Of a DNA stretch of 64,000 nt, positions 1 to 13,000 are shown piece by piece. The position numbers were made by a program, and so were the translations under genes. The notes beneath the pieces were generated by a model. The model did not search any database and had not been told where the DNA came from. It saw only the letters and a program-made list of their open reading frames with translations. This DNA is from Archilochus colubris (Eukaryota > Chordata > Aves > Apodiformes > Trochilidae). Position 1 is the stretch's first letter, and every line of letters begins with the position of its first letter. The DNA lies in NCBI GenBank assembly GCA_023079485.1, contig CM041084.1, positions 20,116,609-20,180,608 on the forward strand, read 5' to 3'.

Positions 1-856
1 CTGCTTTCCTTCAAAGTGCATCTGGTGCACTTATATAGTGTCATTAGCTATTGTTTTTACATATGACTTGTAGTGAAATGAGGCAACCAGGTGCCACTAA
101 TTACCAGGTAGTGGGCATGAGCTTGTGTTAAGCCCACCTGTGCCTGATTAGGGTGGGCCCCCACTGTGCATGAGCAGGATTAGAGGGCCAATAAAAGGTG
201 AGCTTCCAAACACAGGCTCACAAAACTCAGAGGAAAAATATTCTCATTTGCTTGGGCAGGCCACAATTTCATTCAAGTACTTCATTATTTTTTTTCTGCT
301 CTGTACATTGTTTTAAAGCAAACTTGATAATTCTAGTTCGCCTACCTTGTCCGCTGGTCAACACTCAGTTGTAAACCAATGAAATATGCATCCTCTTTGC
401 CATTTTTCAAGAGCTAGAATATGAACATTAAAATTGTATAAATTTCCACTTTTTATCATAGAACCTATTGTCATGGTATGGAGCAATATACATCTGACTA
501 AGTATATGAATTGCTTTATCAATTACAAGCAAGCATTAAGACTTACCTTAGCATATTACCAGCTGCAGACAGATGAGATGTGGTGTAATCACCACATTGA
601 ATAAGAAAAGCAAAAAATTATCTGTTAAATGCTTACTCTGCTTATTTCTATGCAAAGTACCAAACCAAAATTGTCTTTGTCTCAGTAGTGAAAAAAAAAT
701 CTAAGAAAATACATGAAATTGTTCCTCATATAGCTTATTGCTACTGCAATTTCACCATAATAAAACTTCTAGGGAGTACACCAGAGTGAAAAGGATTTGT
801 GCCCATGCTCACTTGTTTTGGATGATTTATTCCATAGTATTAATGATTTTTCTTAC
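1..856 (-). other. MRC1 intron 17 (partial)
   Basis: Non-coding AT-rich sequence downstream of exon 17, open at the left edge. It contains an unusual GC-richer stretch at about 75-235, described separately. Nothing else is recognised. Confidence 0.8.
75..235. repeat. Possible LTR-like or dispersed repeat fragment
   Basis: Stretch of distinct base composition with short G/C runs (GGTGGGCCCCCACTG) followed by a TATA/poly(A)-like AATAAAAGG. This arrangement recalls an old solitary LTR. No terminal TG…CA ends or target duplication were defined, so the assignment is tentative. Confidence 0.22.
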
Positions 857-1020
857 ATATCGCCAGAGGAACTTTCTTTCACTTTCAGTCTGAATGACAG
901 CAAGATCTCCAAAGTTCCTCTTGCAGAACTCACGACCTTTTTCCATAGGAACATTCTCTGTGCTGAAATAATATTGTTTGTCTTCATGTACAAGCCATCC
1001 ATCCTCAGTAGTCTTATAAT
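857..1020 (-). CDS. MRC1: MRC1 exon 17: CTLD5, first part
   Basis: 164 nt, phase 1 to 0. It encodes [40 protein letters not shown] and SERKFLWRY. It matches the human CTLD5 opening (TEDGW…FCKRNFGDL). The EPN part of CTLD5 would be in the next exon, outside the window. Donor GTAAGA. Confidence 0.94.
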
Positions 1021-4000
1021 CTGTAAGATAAAGGTTAAGTTAACTACAATGTTCCTGAGACACAAGACATTCTTATTAGAAAAATTTTAAAAATGTTTTT
1101 AGACATACACATACACGAAGAGTTATAATAATAACACCTACTGGGTGCAGGAGATTCTGTTGGTTCTGGCTTTACACTTGCCCCTGTAAGAAAAAACATT
1201 GATTTTTATTGTACACTTTCTACTGCAAAAGCAAATATTTACTATGATTAATAGGTATATTTTTCTATTGACACTAAATTTTACAGTTACCAAAGGATTT
1301 AACACCAAAAACTAGGAGGAACTAAATAGCCTTAATCTCTTATTTTTGTTGCACTGTTAAATTTTAAATACATCTTCTTTCTCCCTAAGGCTCTAAATAT
1401 AGGCTGTTCCTGATATGCAGAGTATTATAAAACATCTTTAAATTCATCTGAATTAAGTAATTATTTTCTGTATTCACCAGATGCAGAAAACCTTATCTCC
1501 CAAAGCATTAAGACAGCTCTGTATCTTCCTCTCCCTCCTTTCCCCAGCATTTTTATTTTGCTTTACTCAGTAAAGCACAGTATAAGATTGTAGTAAAATG
1601 TTTAAATGAGCTCTTTCTGAAACACTCAGAGTTAGGTAGATGCCCTGCTTCTAGAATTCAGGATTTCCCTCAATTATAAATCTTGTCCAGAGGTCTTCAG
1701 AAAACAAAAAACATCAAAACTCAGATCTCAAGAGAATTTATCAAGGAACCAACATATACCTGACAAGAAACCACCAATATAAAATCCAGTCAATGCAAAA
1801 TAAAGCCTCCTGAAAATAGGCTCCATCTTTCAGCTACAGATTTCAGCTAGAGCTGACAAAACAGTACCTACGCTGAGCAAAGAAGGGAGTTTTCACACCT
1901 AAAATTATGTATGTGAATTGTTTTGCTATCTATTTACTAAAAACATGAAACTCAACTAAAAAAAATCCAAAATAAGCAAGTGCACAAATTTCTCTAAAAG
2001 TTAAAAGTGAGTGTGGATATTCAAAGTAACATATCACATTGGCCCTTCTGAAATCATAGAGAAAGATTGGTGAAATCCCAGCAAAGCACCAAAGGCTCTG
2101 AATCTTTAAATGCATTGAAGACATGGAAATGCTTATATCACTTTGATATTTCACATTCCAGAGGTATGTGACAGACCTTGAAATTACTTATTTCTGAAAA
2201 TTCAAGAAAAAATCAACTGCGTATATTTTGCTTTTATACTAATGCAAAGGAGTAAGATACCTTTTCTTATCTGGCAAATCCAGCCATACAGATAATCACA
2301 GTGCCTGTCATTCCAAAGCATGCTGGAACCACCATTGAGCTCTGCACAGTGTTCAATTCCTTGATAATAATTGGGTTCTCCCAAGCCCCAGTTTTCATAC
2401 CTCACCTACAACAGAAAATATTTTATGAAAATTCTGCTACAGAGAAAGAAAATGGAGAGAGGAAGGAGACAGCATCAAACTCCAGACTTACAATTTGCTC
2501 CTACTGCCAGTTTAAAAAACAAAGAGCAAACCAGAAACTCCACATAAAATTCCTGACATTTTAAACTTTCTTTCAGATTGTCACTGAACTGCGCCCTAGG
2601 TAACAGTTGTTTTTGATCAGACCTGGAAGAATACTGACATTTTTTATAGGACATAAATTCTGCAAAATTAATTTGATAAGGATGGGGCATGCTACATGTT
2701 GATGTTAAGTAAATATCCTGTATGAGTAAGGTAGCAGGACATTATTATTACATAACAAAACTCTTGGCATTTTTTTTCAGAAAAAGATTACTGCTATTCT
2801 AATATTCCTCTATAGATTCCAGTTTTAGTTTTCTGTATGGTAAAATTCCTTCAAGATATTTTGACCAGCCTTGCATGAAATATGCTCACATCTTCAAATC
2901 CACTTTTGCTTCTACAGCTTTATATCTTAGTCTAAATTATAGTCAAGTCACACTGGCATAAAACAACTGCATTCAGATTATTGGAATGTAGGCCAATTTA
3001 CACAAGGATCTAACTACCAAAGGACAGAAATACTAAATGTAGACTATTTTACTCAAAAAATCTTTGCATTTATAAGGAATCCTTTTAGTGTACATAAATT
3101 AATTTGCTTGTTGATTCAATGCATGTTTTCTTTTCAGAAACCAGTGCTTTAGCCAAAGAAACTGGGCCATGAAATTGCAATTCATAAACTTTCCTAAATA
3201 GAGCATGACACAGCAGAGGGTTATGATTAAGCATAAAATTACACAGAAACAGAAACAGCCCACACACTTGAGAAGCACAGGCAATGTAAAATAACAGGTG
3301 TGGAAAATTATATCACTCACTGGAGATCCATCACTCCAAACAAAGCCATCATCAGGATTCAAGTAATACAAGCCCATCCAGAAATTTTGGTTGTAATAGC
3401 CATTGTTCCTAAAGAATAATAAATATCCTATTAGTAAGAAGTTTAAACATTAAACCAAAACTAATAAGGGTGTTACAGTATTTACATAACCTATCATTCA
3501 CAACAATTAATAAGACACTCTAAAAATAATTCTTAGAGCTGTTAAAAACAATAACAGTGTGGAAATAATTAAAATTCAACCACTTCAAGATGCTATCACT
3601 ATGCTTTAACTCAGACCCACTGAAATGCTGACCAAGAAAATGTCCAGATCCAACCCAACTCTTGAAAATAAGTTAATACATATATTTGTATGATGGGTCA
3701 ATAGTTACTGTTGCTCCATTAATCAACATTTTATTGTCTCTGTAAAGGCATTTGCTGTTTCCAAACACAGAAACTTGCAGCAGTTGAATCACGTTTTAAA
3801 AACTGCACCTTAAATTACTTATTGTCTGCAAGCAGACACATTTCAGTGATTTGCCTGAATTTATTGAGTTAATTTGTATCAATGCAGCATGTGAATGTTA
3901 TACTTACTATAAGTACATAGCTGGAATTCTAGTAGAGTTGCAGCATTTTGCAAGGCTGCCATGTTTCAGTCCTGCTTCCTACTTCAATAGGGATGTACCA

Positions 4001-7000
4001 GTTCATTGAGCCCAGCCTATTCAGGTTGGATTGCAAGTGCTACCTTTTTAAGAGTATTTGATCTCATTCAGAAATCTCACACCTGCTTTTTACTGTTCAA
4101 GGACTTACGAACATTATTTACATGCCCTGTGTGGTAATAAAAGAATCAGAAGTTGCTTCTGCTTTCTAATTCGTTCACAAAAATCATATGGAATCAATAT
4201 ATTGACCAGATTTATATCACAACTGCTACCCTATTTGTACACTTGCTTATGTGAAATCATCTGGCACGTGTGGTAATTTTACAGTATCCTCAAATTCACA
4301 GTAAATATTTTTACAACAGATGATAAATCTTGCCTCAAGTAGATATCTTTCCAATCCCATTTTAACATTAGTTTCTGGAGTGATTCCACTAGTCACACAA
4401 CTCCTGGTATTTCAGTAGCTCTGGGTTTTTTTGCTGTGTTCAATACAAAACACAGAATCATAGAATTCCAATTTGCAACGCACCTCAAGGATCATCGGGT
4501 AATTAATTACACTGGAGTAAAAAAATATCCATAAAAAGAAAAATTTTCAGAAAGATCAAATGGGTAATTAAAATGAAGATGACCACACTGCAGATACTCA
4601 CACAATAGAACGCCATATCACATCCTGTTCTTCTTTACCATTAATGGAGGCCAGATCTCCTCCTATAGCTCGACAAAACGCTTGAGATTCAAGCCATGTT
4701 TTCTTCTCCCCTCCTGAAAAAGGCTAATGAGATCATTTTGTAATCAGAAAAAATAGACCACATATATCACAAGACCAAGTAATATCAGCTACCCACAAGC
4801 AATTCATTTACATTAACTTGTTCTATGAGGATTACAGAAACTTTGAATATAGGATTTATGAGTGTTCACCTCTTTGAAACAAAGGCTTAGTATGAGTGTC
4901 TTTAAGCAAGCCTGCATTGCTGACAGGAGTATGTGCTGCAAGATAACAAGACACTTAATCTTAAAAAAAAAGATAGGAAATTAAGATCAGAAGGTCAGAC
5001 CTGAAGATCAGACTTCAATGGAAGAAACAAAACTGTAAGCAGTTCAATATAAAGGAAAAAGACCCCCACATATGATCTATAAATAAACTTATGACACAAT
5101 AAAACATGTGTTTACCAGTTTTTATTGCATGCATGTGCAGCAAATAGAATGCATCTTCATGGAGAAATAAGCTACATACTTACTTTGAAACAGAAACTAA
5201 TACGATTGTTTGAGTTCCAACCTTCTGGACACCGGGGAATAGGAGTTGTGGTAGGAGCAGGTGGAGTCGTCACTCCCTCTGCCCACATTTTGCATAGGAA
5301 CTTTGCCTTTTCTTCACATTTTAATACATCCCATAATCCACCTGCAATCCCAGTCCTCATGGCAATGCAGCCCCGCTTTCTTCCTGGTTGTAAACAGGAA
5401 TGCACAAAATAACATTTAAAGGGTCACAAGAATTTAGAAAACTTCATATTCTATCCTAACAGAAATTAAGTCTTTTTACAGACTCAGAAATGTTTCTCAT
5501 GTTGCTAACCACCCTCTTCCTGATGTGATCATGTCAGAGATGACATGGCTACCCAAAATTTTATTAGAAGAGAAAAATTTAGCGATGTCCACAAAATTTA
5601 GTAAGAGTTGAAACAAGGAAATAATAGCTGATCTAGTAAAGATAGTAATCACAAAAATACTAAACATAAATCTAACCTTGGCCCTCTTATCTTTTTCTAT
5701 AATCACATTTTCTTTAAGAGCAGAGATGCTGATTGCATGCTGTGATCTCACATACCTCAGAACACACAGCAAGTGCATTGAGACCTGGCTGAACAGGTAG
5801 GACTTCCAAGGAGGGTGCAGTACGCCTGCAGAGATTGCTATTCCTGAGTAGTAGAGACACTGACTTTTCCAGAAGAGATGCAAATCAGAAACTTGATCTC
5901 AATTTAAAGGTTTTATCCAAGCTCATATTAAAAACTCATTTCAACACTACGCTGAAAGTTAGCAACAATACTGCACACTTGAGAAAAGCAGTAAGAGAGA
6001 ATTTGAGAGCAGTCAGTATTTATTCCATTAAGTAAGGGCTAGGGAGTAAAGTAAAAAGAATCAAGTAGTGGATTCATGAAACAGCTTTACCCACCAGGCA
6101 TTTCAGAATTCCAGTGTGTAAATAAGACAGACTCGCCATTAGCCCACTTGAATGTTCCCTTTTCTTCTACATCTGAAAGTCCAATCCAAAAGTATCTTTC
6201 TGTTCTCAGCCCAACCAAACTAGTGAGAAAGGCTTGTTCGTATCTACTCAAAAGAACACAATCATTAAATTAATACCATAAAATTTACTTGTAGAAGTTG
6301 TAAAAGGCTTATATTTTCTCAGAATTACCACTGTACCTTCTTGAAGGTGTAGTTTGGGTGGATTTACTTGAACTAAGTTCATAACCAAACATTACATAAC
6401 AGATATTTTGCAAGCTTGAATACCAGAGTATTCCACCTTTTCTTTGGATGTCCAGTAAAGAAAATGGCAGTCACAGACTGACATGAAATTGGTGGGAAAG
6501 AAGAAACCTGATGTGACTTATGTGTTATACCACTGCATTTTTTGAGTGTTTCTAGTCTCCTTATATCTGAATGACTTCTTTCAGGCAGATCCAAAACTGG
6601 AAAATGAATCTCAGCTTTATTCAAGAAATAAACAAAAGTAGAGCAAGAGTAGCATGACACTAAGTTATCAAACTAAGGAACACTACAGGTTAAATCCAGT
6701 GATAATGAAGGCAAGGTTAGGTCTGGGAAACAAACATATGTAGATGTAAAGCCTGTCATAATTCATTGTGGCTTTTAAACAAACATCTCTTCAGAAATCA
6801 AATAAATAAAAGAAGTCTGATCTTAACATATAGTCTGAAGACCACAATACTGCTAAATCCTCTCTATGACAGTTGCAGTTCTACTTACAATTAGAATGCT
6901 ACCATCCATGACACTTAAGAGTTTTCTCATTATAACGTATCTATTTAGATTATATAGAAAGATATAAGAGGTAAAGCATTAAGTCAACTGCAAGTGAAAT

Positions 7001-10000
7001 AGGCTTTGGTTCTTAAACTTTCATTTTTTTCCAAATTTCCACATTCAATAATGTGCACCAGTCACTCAGAAATTTAGCACACACTGAACCCTGGCTGAAT
7101 GGTGATGGACCTTCAGGTTCATCATTTGGTTTTTTATTTAAATCCTTTTAAAGTAGCCTAACTCTGAGAAAACCAGACAGGCCAAAACTGTACGTTCGTG
7201 CTCATTTAAACTACCTTTTGAAAGGAATTCAGAAGCATATCTCTACATTTAATAATCAAATTAGATTCTGCATCCCTTACTCAAGGAAAACCCATCAGCT
7301 TGTGTCTTCTCTGTGCTATGCTAAATGCAAAGTAAGTCCAGTGGTGGCAGCCTCATCAACTCCTATAATTAATTTCTCAGCCTCACTAGGTTGGTAGGCA
7401 TTTCAAAGTGTTATTAAGAAAACAGAAAACATAATTCTATTTTTTCCTTGCTATAACCATATATATATATATATATACTGATTTCCTAGCCATCACTGAT
7501 GTACTATAAACTCAATTCCTGGATTTTAATACACATGCAAAAACTGTGAGAAGTTCTGCATCTACACATAGCTATTGCCTGAACTCTTCATAGAATCATA
7601 GAATCCTTGGGGTTGGAAGGGACCTCGAAAGATCATCTTGTCCAGTTCAGAATTTTTATTTTGATATTCCAATGACACTGGATGTTAAAGCTTCATGTGA
7701 TCCCCTCATGCAAATAGACTTTTACATACCTGTCTCTAACAGTTGCCAAAAAGGCCTGATGCCTTACACAGGTTTGATTTGCTTGAGAATATGATACAAA
7801 TGTATTTCCAATGAAGTAACAATAAAAACCATGTCTTTTCCAACCCTGTCAAAAGAGACATCAAGAGATTGCATATGTTGCAGCTTTTCTAAATTTGTTT
7901 AAAAAGAAGGCAAGGTAAGAGGAAATGCAAGGGGCAAGGCAAGGGAAGGCAAGGGAAGGCAAAAAACCCCTGATGTATACTACTATCAAATGATCATTAT
8001 AATCATTAGAAAAAGGAACAACTGAACTGAAAAAGCTGGACTGAAAACAGTGAGGAATATAGCTTTTAAAATTTTTCTTTTATAATACAATTTTTCACAA
8101 GCAATGAACTTTCAATCAGTACATTCCACTTATGAAAGCATAAGGGGCTCTGCTGTGCACTTTCAGTGCTCATTATAGGATTATAACTAGCACATAGATA
8201 TTGTGCAGTCATGAAAATGGTCTTGAAAAGCAATTTTCAGCTTGGGTTCTCAGAAAGGGAATGACACCTCAAAAAAGTTTGTTTATTAGTAACCAACATT
8301 AGCACTGTTTTTTTGATATTTTATCATTCAAGTGTCATTAACTCAGGAATATGCTTAAAAAAGAAAGAGTTTGCTATGATGAGCCACAATTGACACAAAT
8401 TTTCTTCTGGTGGCTTTCAGTTTCTCAACTATGATAGACTTTTTTTTCTACAAGCATGCAGTTAGTCCTCTAGGTGAGGAGAACCATAACACCCATTAGC
8501 TTAGGGTCCCTTTTTCTTCTCCAACAATTGAATATTTGTAAGGTTCACAGGTACTCTTTTATGAATACTAGGAATAAACACCAAAGACATCCACTGCAGC
8601 TGTTTAAAGCAGACTTAGGAGAAAAGGCAGTTTCTTCATGAGAAACAAAAACCAGTAAGATTCCCAAGGACATAGCAAATTGCAGTAAAATTTTTTTAAT
8701 TACTGAGTGTTATGTTACCAAAGGATGGGCATTTCTAAATAAACAACAGACCTGCTGGCAGTTCAGAGGGAGTGCAATGGATTAATTTTGCTCAAGCACT
8801 CATAAATTCTTCAAAGTAGAGAGCAGTGCCAGAGACTACAACAAAGTCTTGAGGACAGTAAGTAGACAAGCACGCACTTCCTGCTATGAATAATTTTACA
8901 GAAAATTCTATCCAGAGCTGAAGGGCAACTGCTGATACAGGCAAATTCCTTAGGAAGGCTTGAATGCCAATCAAGGAAAAATTATCCTCTGCCGGGACTA
9001 CAGGTTTGAGGTTGGATTAAGTTCTGGAAAAAGAGAGGGAGCATCAAGAGCCAAATGATAGTCAGAGCCTACAATTATTCGTATGTATGAAGTAATCCAA
9101 CTGGCATAGAAATAAGAAGGCAAACTTGTTCTGATTATGGCAACACAGAACTCAATTTTCATTATTTTTTTTTATCTGTCACCTAGGTGGCATTTTCTCC
9201 TTTTAATCATCCCTAGAAGCCTATTCAGATCAGACAACTTTTTCTTCACTTACTCTTTGGCAGCCCATGTCAACAGTTTCCTCTTCTGTGGGAGATTCTG
9301 GCATGGGTTTCCTTTTACAAATGTAGCCAATTTTCTTTTCACAAGAATGATCTGCCCAAAATCCATCCTGAACATAAGAACAGAAAACCACAGTCAATTG
9401 AGATTTAGCTTCAAAAAGGTGCTTTATGCTTTAAGTAATTTTTTTTTCTAGGTTTAAAAGAAGCAAACCCTACACCTAATAGCATTGCTGAATTCCAACA
9501 TCACTTTTGCTGGCATTGATTGACCATTGACTTGCACTTTCTTACATTATTTACCATTCTGAAATGCAAGCCCTTGGAGCTGACACCAATATACTCCTGA
9601 TTTAGTAGGCTACTGATTTAATAAGCATGCAGGAGGAAAGGGAGATATCATCTCTCCCCACAGAAATCCTGTTACAACAGAAAAAACCCAAACATATTAC
9701 TAGACCCTTAGCTAATATTTATAGAAAACTTTGAAGATGTAAAAAGTTCATTGTCAAAGCTAGCATTAGCATTGCTATTCCTCATAGCACAGATTCTCAG
9801 AAGAAACAATGACATTCAATGGGAGCTATACTGACAGTAATAAACCTCACACCATGTTCCCATTTTGGTTCAAGAGACAAATTAAGGTATTGGGAGAGGA
9901 AGAGAAACCCCTGTGCAAGGCAATTTTTCACCTGGCTCCATTCTTGTAGAATGAAAATCATAGCAGTTGGTGGCAAATTTTTTTCTTTGTTTTGTTTTTT

Positions 10001-13000
10001 TTTTTACCCTTTTTTCTTTCCTTGTTTTCCCACCCAGAAATGTAAAATAACCATCATGGTAATGTACATTCCCTTGTGCTACAATACACCTTATGCCCTA
10101 GAACCTCAACAAACCCTGCTTCCAGCAAAAATTCTCCCAAATCTCAACACCACTGCCTACAATAATGAAGAACTGTAGGATGCTCAACTGGTGCTTGTGT
10201 CTCCTTTTATGCTGACTGCAAAGTAAGTCCATTGGTGGCTGCCTCATCAAACCCGATAATTTCTTTCTCAGCCTCACTAGGCTGGTAGGCATTTCAGATA
10301 ACCACCTAAAATCTGACCTCAGCTTAGAAGAAATCAGCACAACATGTTCACAACATTTATACTTCTTCACCATGGGAAAACTTACTCTGAAATTTTGGCT
10401 GTCTAGTTACCTCATTGTAAGGTTCCATTCAGTGCAATTTTTGAATCCCCCTGCCTCAAATGACAATATGGCAAATACAATATTAGGGTATAGACCCACA
10501 TTGTCTGCAAATGTTGGGTTCCTACCTAGGTGGAGCCAGCAAACTGGCTAAATAACTGATAAATTACATCAACCCTGAAGGCAGTGGTAAGTTCAATATG
10601 TTTAATTATCACAAAGTGGAAAACTATAATTTTGCAACATCACACAGACTGATTTTTATACCAGGTGTTATCTCACTTCCTGTAGTACTCCCTGGATCAT
10701 TGCCATATTCCAAAAGGCAGCCATTTAATTCTAGGTATACAGCCACTCAGTGAAGGCTTCCACTAATGCCATTGCTAATCACTTTTGTCACAGCTCTTAC
10801 AAGCTTATGCAGATAGAAGTATGACATCTAATCCACTTTGACTTGAGATTTACAACTTTGCTTAGAAAAAGAAAGTAAAGGCTTCTATTTTCTCTATTTT
10901 CTTCCAAAGTTAGTGTTTCTCTCTTCTTTTTTAACATCATTAAAATTGGTAGCACATTTTAAGGTACCCATATTCTTTCAAATCAGAAAAAAAAAAATCC
11001 AAACATAACCAAAATGTCTTTTTAGCTTCCTAAAGAAAAACATTAATGTTCACATGCATCACAGTGTAACTAAAAACTGCTTCAGAAAAAGCCCATATGC
11101 ACAAACTGAGATCCAGAAGTACAGGTTCGAGTGGCAGTTGTCTTCAAGGAAAGCCACCACTTGCCTGATTCTCAGGAAAAACAACAAAAATGGTTTTCTG
11201 GCAACCTTGAACAAGGATTCTTCCTCAAAAAAGTAACATCTATAAGACTCTAAAATGGACTGCTCCAAAAAGTATTACCCTGCTGTGCTCTTGCATAGAA
11301 AAAAGCCAAAATGATAAATGTAATTATAAGATAATTAAATCAATGACTACATGACTTTACCTTTCCCTTCATAACAACACAGTCCTCTTGCCTGTTGTTT
11401 GCATGAGTGGGTTCTCCACGAAGCCACTTAGTGTAGGTGACAGGTGTCCCATCACTCCATTCAAAATACATCTGAACCTTGAGGTCATTCAACCCAATCC
11501 ACAGCTCATCAGCTGGCTCTAAAACATACAATTAAATAGATAAATAGCAGTCCTTTTATATGATGTGAAATCCTATAGTCATGGAAGAGAAAACAATTTA
11601 TCCTCAGTAAGTTTAAAAGGCAGTCAGAGGAAATTAAGGCTCCTTGTTTCATAAAGAGAGCAGACCTTTCCTCATATAATCACTCCAGTCATCAGGAAAG
11701 GACATTCACTCTAGTGGTAATATATTAAACATGTTTAACTTTGTACAAAACAGACAAAATAGTATCTTGGTTGAATTATGTTGTAATGCAGCTAGGTTCA
11801 TTCTTCTGTTGCAGCTCAGAACTCTTGTAACAAGAAATTAATAAATACCTAATTAAAATGCTACCTCCTCTTTCCTTCCTACCTTTCACATTGTGAAAGG
11901 GTCCTTTTCTAATTCTCAGGCACCCAGTGTTGCCTTTTAGAGCTGACAACCAAAGTACTTGCAAGTTTGCCTGTTACTGGTGTGCCTGTGATTTTTTTTA
12001 TTTCACACCAAAATTAAATTCATGTGGTTGTTGTAATTTTTTCATTTTTCAGTTAATAGAGTTAGCTGCTGGGTTTTGGCTGGTAGGAAACCATAGGACT
12101 GCTCAACGATGTTGTTTTTCAGCAACTGTTTCTCAGAGGTTTGTTTCTCTGTGCTTAAAATCTTCCACTCTAAAACATTGCTACTCTAATGCTTCTATCT
12201 ACTTTTGTTCTGAATAAACTATTTGAATGAGGAGGATTAAAAATTTTAATATTTATAATCAATCTGAACTCTGTCATCATCGAACTCCTCTCTAGAGCTG
12301 ATTTTATAACTTTGTTTAGTGCAACTGGAATTTCTGTTGGTTTCATTTTGGCTTTTTTATTTATTTAAATATTTATTTCTTATCCAGCATCCAGCCTATG
12401 CAAAGGCAGCAGATGTTTCCTTTTGTCCACAGCGTTATGACTCAGATCATGCTGACCAAGTACACGCACAGTCCTTTCCTTAGACAACAGTATTTCCAAG
12501 TGGAGTATCAACTATTTGGTTGCTAGAACATATTCTTTATGCATATTTTTCACAAATGACAGCTAGGTTACTTTTAGCACTTTTTCCCACTGTTTGTGAC
12601 ATTGCACTTCTACAGCCCATCTACAGGACTAGAGGTTTTTCCTGTTCACTTTGTTATCATAGTTCTTGCCTTTTTTTGTAGGTCTTCCTCTAACATCCTC
12701 AATACAGACTGATCTCAGTCAACCTGGCAGTGAAATTATGCCAGGAAATTAAAAATGGGGTTGTGAGCCCACACTAAAAGCCATCTGCTGCAGGAGTGGG
12801 TGTCTCAGGGGAACTGGAACTGTTTCTTTTCTGTTGCTGTGATTACTAGCAACAGAATTGCTTGTAAAACAGTTCAAAGTCATTGCTCTCCAGGCAGTAC
12901 TGGCTGAATAGCACATTTCAGATGCAGGTTTTCAAAGATAACACCACAGATTAAAATTCTCATATGGTATGTCTAACATCTGCTAGTGACAGGAACATGG

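Larger units (their letters stand above)
1184..6094 (-). other. MRC1 introns 11-15 (exons 12-15 interspersed)
   Basis: Introns 1184-2260, 2406-3320, 3409-4601, 4724-5183 and 5384-6094 are AT-rich. Apart from a CR1 tail fragment near 4450, I see no repeat family or RNA gene. The longest reading frame (minus strand, 5497-5883, 128 codons) resembles no protein I know and is probably chance. Confidence 0.7.
6244..7729 (-). other. MRC1 intron 10
   Basis: Holds copy A of a ~105-bp dispersed unit (7298-7406), a short TA array (7459-7480) and a CR1 tail piece near 7590. The remainder is AT-rich and unassigned. Confidence 0.7.

Noticed and set aside
5497..5883. 128-codon minus-strand frame in MRC1 intron 11
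   Set aside because: No recognisable domain, no good splice context, and it lies inside an intron of the gene on the same strand; probably chance.
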